The notes under the pieces are model-generated. The model was not told where the DNA came from and made no database searches. It saw nothing but the letters and a program-made list of their open reading frames with translations. Of a stretch of 8,556 bases of DNA, positions 5,912-8,556 are shown piece after piece. Source of the DNA: Bacillota bacterium (lineage in GTDB: Bacteria; Bacillota; Clostridia; Acetivibrionales; DTU013); assembly GCA_023411715.1 (NCBI GenBank), contig JAEYOM010000134.1:1-8556 (forward strand). Direction: 5' to 3'. Each line of letters starts with the position of its first letter. The stretch's first letter is position 1. A program made the position numbers and the translations under genes.

Positions 5912-6033
5912 TAGAAAAACCGCTTGTCCGTAAGGATAGGCGGTTTTTGAGTTTTCAAATTATTTAGAAAAGATAGCGGTATTCATTGTTTATAGTTGTT
6001 ATAAGCGGTTGGAAGCTGTTCAAGTAAGTTGTC
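5912..6033 (+). repeat. Element left-end sequence, copy 2
   Basis: This is the counterpart of 3768-3890, with a 33-base identical block at 5981-6013 and high similarity on both sides, including the terminator hairpin. Similarity fades toward the cargo gene. Confidence 0.8.
5916..5948 (+). terminator. Terminator after tRNA-Thr fragment, copy 2
   Basis: CCGCTTGTCC (5920-5929) pairs with GGATAGGCGG (5934-5943) around a GTAA loop, flanked by AAAA and TTTTT. The stem is one base pair longer than in copy 1. Here it would insulate element 2 from transcripts coming out of element 1. Confidence 0.85.
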
Positions 6034-6120
6034 AAATCATGAGATCTTAAGATTGTATGGCTTATAATTTACGCATTGACATAATGCATAAAGCTACATA
6101 AACATTAATTTTCTAAAAGT

Positions 6121-6149
6121 TTGACTATATAGTAAATTGTGGATATAAT
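6121..6149 (+). promoter_or_regulatory. Promoter of the element 2 cargo genes
   Basis: TTGACT (6121-6126) and a perfect TATAAT (6144-6149) are 17 bases apart. The start site is predicted near 6156, about 33 bases before the GNAT-like gene. The element thus carries its own sigma-A promoter and does not rely on tRNA transcription. Confidence 0.85.
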
Positions 6150-6188
6150 TATTCGGTAATTTGTTTAACAATTTAAAGGAGTAAAATT

Positions 6189-6650
6189 GTGATGAAAAAG
6201 TTTGTCCCCGATGATTTCGTCGTTCCAGAAAAACTAGAAACAGAGAAGTTTAGGCTAAGAATGTTAACTGTTGATGATGTTGAAAAGGATTATGAAGCAG
6301 TAATGTCAAGCAGAGATCATATAAAGAATCTGTATCGTGAAGAAGATTATGGAACATGGCCAGAAGAGAATATGACAATAGAAGAAAATTTAGAAGATTT
6401 GCGGAGACACCAGTCTGAATTTCTGGAAAGAGCATCGTTTACGTATACGGTAATGAGCCTAGACGAAAGTATATGTCTAGGCTGTGTATATATAAATCCA
6501 AGTAAAAGAAAGGATTTCGATGCTGAAATAGATTTCTGGTCAAGAGCAAGCGAGACAGAAAATGAATTAGAGAACCTTCTATATAGTACTATTAAAAAGT
6601 GGGTTAAAGACAAGTGGCCTTTTGGAAATGTTGCTTATCCTGGTCGATAA
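6189..6650 (+). CDS. GNAT-like N-acetyltransferase, possibly shortened at the C-terminus
   Basis: The 153-residue product resembles a group of GNAT-fold proteins with an N-terminal LETEKFRLRMLTVDDVEKDY (about 16-35) and a beta strand AEIDFW near 115-120, followed by a helix up to WVKDKWPF. GNAT enzymes transfer an acetyl group from acetyl-CoA to an amine; the substrate here is unknown. The usual glycine-rich acetyl-CoA loop (Q/R-x-x-G-x-G/A) is not visible, so activity is uncertain. The protein ends VAYPGR directly before two stop codons. From memory, relatives continue for some residues after this point, so the end may be trimmed. GTG (6189) and ATG (6192) are adjacent; AAAGGAG (6175-6181) fits either, with spacings of 7 and 10. 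A strong promoter precedes the gene. Confidence 0.8.
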   Translation: MMKKFVPDDFVVPEKLETEKFRLRMLTVDDVEKDYEAVMSSRDHIKNLYREEDYGTWPEENMTIEENLEDLRRHQSEFLERASFTYTVMSLDESICLGCVYINPSKRKDFDAEIDFWSRASETENELENLLYSTIKKWVKDKWPFGNVAYPGR

Positions 6651-6748
6651 TAAGGCAAGAAAACAAGATTTGTTTAAGGCCATAATCAGATGGAATCCAT
6701 ATTATAAACTTATTACATAGTATGAAAACTAAAGTGGAGGGGTTTACT

Positions 6749-7129
6749 GTGAAAAATAAAAATATCTTAACAGTTTTTATTATAATTTACTTGCCTCTGT
6801 TGCTTATTTCTTGCTCAGATCAAAAACCCTTGCAATCAGATACTCCAGTTAATACAGCTATTATCATGGAAAGTTTTCTGAAAGAGGGAAACTATAAAAA
6901 TTTTAGTGAACTCTTTATTGATGGTAGAAAAAATGCTGTATCAGAAGAACAATTTAATGAATTAAAGAAACTTACTACTGCTGGAACGGAATTAAAACAT
7001 TATGAATTACTCACATTTACAAATGGTAAGATGATATTAATAGAACTTACGCAAGAAAGGGCAAATGGTGAGTATAGAATAGAAGATGTTAAAGAAGTTC
7101 CGGACGAAATGAAGTCTTTATTAAAATAA
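6749..7129 (+). CDS. Small lipoprotein of unknown function
   Basis: I start the gene at GTG 6749, 6 bases after GGAGGGG (6736-6742). The upstream ATG at 6722 has no ribosome site and would put charged residues before the signal sequence. The 126-residue product opens with VKNKN and a hydrophobic run, then the lipobox LISC with the lipidated cysteine at residue 22. The mature protein (about 105 residues) should be anchored to the outer face of the membrane. Its body has a helical segment (SEEQFNELKKLTT) followed by strands, and ends EVPDEMKSLLK. I do not recognise the domain. Small lipoproteins encoded by phages and integrative elements sometimes block entry of related phages, but no sequence feature here shows that. 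It lies 98 bp after the GNAT-like gene and may share its promoter. Confidence 0.8.
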   Translation: MKNKNILTVFIIIYLPLLLISCSDQKPLQSDTPVNTAIIMESFLKEGNYKNFSELFIDGRKNAVSEEQFNELKKLTTAGTELKHYELLTFTNGKMILIELTQERANGEYRIEDVKEVPDEMKSLLK

Positions 7130-7206
7130 GACGCATTCTTTATAAAGGACAAGCTGATGGGAGAAGCGAAACTGTAACAAACTACAATATACGAAAGACT
7201 TTTACG

Positions 7207-7320
7207 AGCTGATAAAATATGCTGAAACAATGTATTCAGGTTGTGAAGTGTAGTTGTGAAGAACCATCAAAATTTACCCATAATAGCTTCATATCAATAC
7301 TTTCAAGGTTCTATTTATAA
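7207..7320 (+). repeat. Element right-end sequence, copy 2
   Basis: This is the gap-free counterpart of 5750-5863. The paired GTTGTGAAG boxes are both intact (7240-7248 and 7253-7261) while other positions have drifted, and the inverse CACAAC has become CATAAT. Nearly all differences from copy 1 are transitions, mostly to A or T in this copy. The stretch 7130-7206 before it holds no feature I can support. Confidence 0.83.
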
Positions 7321-7368
7321 TGACTTGTAATTAGCGAAGCGGCGCGTCGATTCCGTCCACCAGCTCCA
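7321..7368 (+). repeat. Attachment-site repeat, copy 3 (decayed tRNA-Thr 3' fragment)
   Basis: 48 bases aligned without gaps to the tRNA 3' part, with about 8 differences, all in the variable loop and T-arm 5' side (7332-7346). The anticodon-loop half and the last 22 bases to the CCA are intact. It is preceded by the element right end but not followed by the element left end, so it is best read as the displaced host 3' end of tRNA-Thr (the distal boundary of the array), now free to mutate. Confidence 0.85.
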
Positions 7369-7373
7369 TAGAG

Positions 7374-7403
7374 AAAACGCCTATCCCGAGGATGGGTGTT
7401 TTT
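7374..7403 (+). terminator. Diverged terminator after tRNA-Thr fragment 3
   Basis: CGCCTATCC (7378-7386) pairs with GGATGGGTG (7390-7398) with G-U pairs, followed by TTTTT (7399-7403). It sits at the same distance from the CCA as in copies 1 and 2 but differs in sequence, as expected for the original host terminator. Confidence 0.75.
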
Positions 7404-7459
7404 CTATGCGGAAATGTAAGGGACGGAATCTGAACAATGTGCCCACACGACAAAGAAAG

Positions 7460-7494
7460 GACGTCCCCTTCTGGCACGCCAGAAATGAGACGTC
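7460..7494. repeat. Palindromic hairpin element between the array and the GH120-like gene
   Basis: TTCTGG (7469-7474) and CCAGAA (7479-7484) form an inner stem around CACG. GACGTC occurs on both outer flanks (7460-7465 and 7489-7494) and pairs with itself to close an outer stem. The shape recalls the short GACGTCCC-type palindromic repeats common in intergenic DNA of clostridial genomes, some of which accompany REP-associated transposases; no such gene is here. On the minus strand a T-rich run (CCTTTCTTTG) follows, so it could help end GH120 transcription. Confidence 0.5.
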
Positions 7495-7527
7495 ACTATT
7501 GGTTACATATAGGGCTTATATTTGTGA

Positions 7528-8556
7528 TTATAGTTTAATATTATCGGAAGATGATGCGAACGGACCCGGGATAACATGAATACCGCGATGATTTCCGAAG
7601 TAGTCCGCGTCAAAGCGTATCGGTGTCCCATCCGCGTTTTCAAAGTATGCTTCCGGTTCGAAGGCTTTGCCGAGAATTTCTGTGTGGATCATCCGATCGC
7701 TGAAATCCTTTAGGTAATCATATACATTTGTACGCAGGTAATAATGACCGTCTTTTTCCACCAGTTCTACTTTAATATCCTGACCATTGTTTTCAACGAA
7801 CAGACCGTTCACTTCATTTTTCCATGGTTTGGCACCGCTTAGATATACATTCCCTTCACTCCAGACTGGCAGATGACCTGTATGAGCAGGCTCTAAAGCT
7901 CTCATGTTTGGACGCTGGGAAAAATCGAACTGCGCAATCCATTCATCATGGGTTGGGTAATCATCGAAAACGTGCGTGCCGACAAGTCTGTTTTCCCGCC
8001 TGGCATGTACGTCTTGATCATCGTAGGTCACATAGTCTTCAGAAGGCCATTTCTGGACAAAGATATTGTTGTAGAAACGGTTGTCACCATGAAGAAAGGT
8101 CATAAAGCCCATCACTTCCGTACGGTGTGGTATGTGATATGGTGTATAGCGCCAGGTTGTTCCCCCACCGACGTCGGTTAACGCACCACAGATGAGGTTG
8201 TGAACCATAGCCACGCCCTGTGTCGCAAAACGAAGGCTGGCGTCTGAGAGCAGAATATTGTTATCGATCAGTGTTGGACCATGGCTGACTTCTACAAATA
8301 TATCCTGAGACATCATACTTCCTGGAAGATTTTTTGCATACGATGGCCGCTGGTTATCATGCAGCAGGTTCTGGGTAATACGTGTGCCCTGTGCTTCCCA
8401 GTCACACCAGATTCCCATCGTACAATGGTGGATATGGTTGCGGCGCATGACCACGTCAATGGCCGCATGCATTTTGATCCCGGCAATTTCCGCTCCGCCA
8501 AGTTCCATCATATTATTAATATGGTGAATATGGTTGTCCTCAATGGTACTAAACAC
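7528..8556 (-). CDS. GH120-type beta-xylosidase, C-terminal part (5' end outside window)
   Basis: 342 codons read in from the right edge; the first codon in view is GTG but corresponds to an internal position, so the true start lies outside. The sequence is a right-handed parallel beta-helix with repeated N-x-I-H-x turns (NHIHHINNM, RNHIHHCTM, NNILLS, YNNIFV). It closely matches my memory of GH120, typified by XylC of Thermoanaerobacterium saccharolyticum: EIAGIKMHAAIDV, DWEAQGTRI and IFVEVSHGP. The residues matching its catalytic pair are Asp52 (in CDWEAQGT, nucleophile) and Glu89 (in FVEVSHGP, acid/base) of this fragment. About 14 extra residues (PSYAKNLPGSMMSQ) lie between them relative to XylC as I recall it. 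The enzyme would release xylose from xylo-oligosaccharides, probably in the cytoplasm. The last 100 residues form the C-terminal beta domain. Stop TAA at 7530-7528. Confidence 0.85.
   Translation of the reverse strand: MFSTIEDNHIHHINNMMELGGAEIAGIKMHAAIDVVMRRNHIHHCTMGIWCDWEAQGTRITQNLLHDNQRPSYAKNLPGSMMSQDIFVEVSHGPTLIDNNILLSDASLRFATQGVAMVHNLICGALTDVGGGTTWRYTPYHIPHRTEVMGFMTFLHGDNRFYNNIFVQKWPSEDYVTYDDQDVHARRENRLVGTHVFDDYPTHDEWIAQFDFSQRPNMRALEPAHTGHLPVWSEGNVYLSGAKPWKNEVNGLFVENNGQDIKVELVEKDGHYYLRTNVYDYLKDFSDRMIHTEILGKAFEPEAYFENADGTPIRFDADYFGNHRGIHVIPGPFASSSDNIKL

Larger units (their letters stand above)
5864..7320 (+). mobile_element. Integrative element 2 (1457 bp), integrase-free, in tandem with element 1
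   Basis: It has the same plan as element 1: tRNA-Thr 3' fragment, terminator, left-end sequence, cargo, 114-bp right-end sequence. The cargo is unrelated to that of element 1: a GNAT-like gene and a lipoprotein gene. No recombinase is present. The unit is bounded on the right by the decayed tRNA fragment at 7321, after which element-specific sequence stops. Confidence 0.72.

Noticed and set aside
6722..6748. ATG at 6722 as start of the lipoprotein
   Set aside because: No ribosome site before it, while GGAGGGG stands at the proper distance from the GTG at 6749, which gives a normal-length lipoprotein signal.
3720..7368. CRISPR array or integron attC array as explanation of the direct repeats
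   Set aside because: There are only three repeats, spaced by kilobase-sized gene-bearing units, and each is a faithful tRNA 3' end. No cas or intI gene is present and the repeats lack attC-type R/L boxes.
7824..8181. Plus-strand ORFs across 7824-8181
   Set aside because: They lie antisense to the GH120-like gene, whose protein shows clear family motifs over the same bases.

Overview
The window looks like a chromosomal segment of a Gram-positive anaerobe of the class Clostridia. The grounds are a secreted three-LysM protein, strong AGGAGG ribosome sites, CCA-encoding tRNA genes of Firmicutes type, and a GH120-type beta-xylosidase whose best remembered relative is XylC of Thermoanaerobacterium. 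The genus cannot be fixed from this sequence.

Layout: a partial LysM exported protein reads leftwards off the left edge (1-664). Divergent from it is a 12-helix major facilitator transporter (891-2210) whose only visible promoter sits almost on its start codon. A short tRNA operon (tRNA-Glu(TTC), tRNA-Asp(GTC)) follows, with a consensus promoter and a strong terminator. An AraC-type regulator fused to a GyrI-like ligand-binding domain lies on the minus strand (2600-3457). It carries a textbook Shine-Dalgarno site and ATG inside the gene, exactly at the domain boundary.

From 3692 the character changes. A tRNA-Thr(TGT) gene is followed by AT-rich DNA in which its 3' part, from the anticodon stem to the CCA, is repeated twice more in direct orientation: 48/48 identical at 5864-5911 and decayed at 7321-7368. 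Copies 1 and 2 share the sequence downstream of the tRNA (terminator plus about 100 bp). Copies 2 and 3 share the 114 bp upstream of the fragment. The simplest reading is two tandem integrative elements of one family, 2144 bp (3720-5863) and 1457 bp (5864-7320). They have the same ends and different cargo, and the host attachment-site remnant lies at 7321-7368. Neither carries a recombinase. Element 1 carries one 489-residue protein I do not recognise. Element 2 carries a GNAT-like acetyltransferase with a consensus promoter and a small lipoprotein. This integrase-free cassette array anchored on a tRNA gene is the most interesting part of the window.

Beyond the array, a palindromic hairpin (7460-7494) lies between the last tRNA fragment and the 3' end of the GH120-like gene (7528-8556, minus strand, running off the right edge), where the base composition returns to that of the left half.
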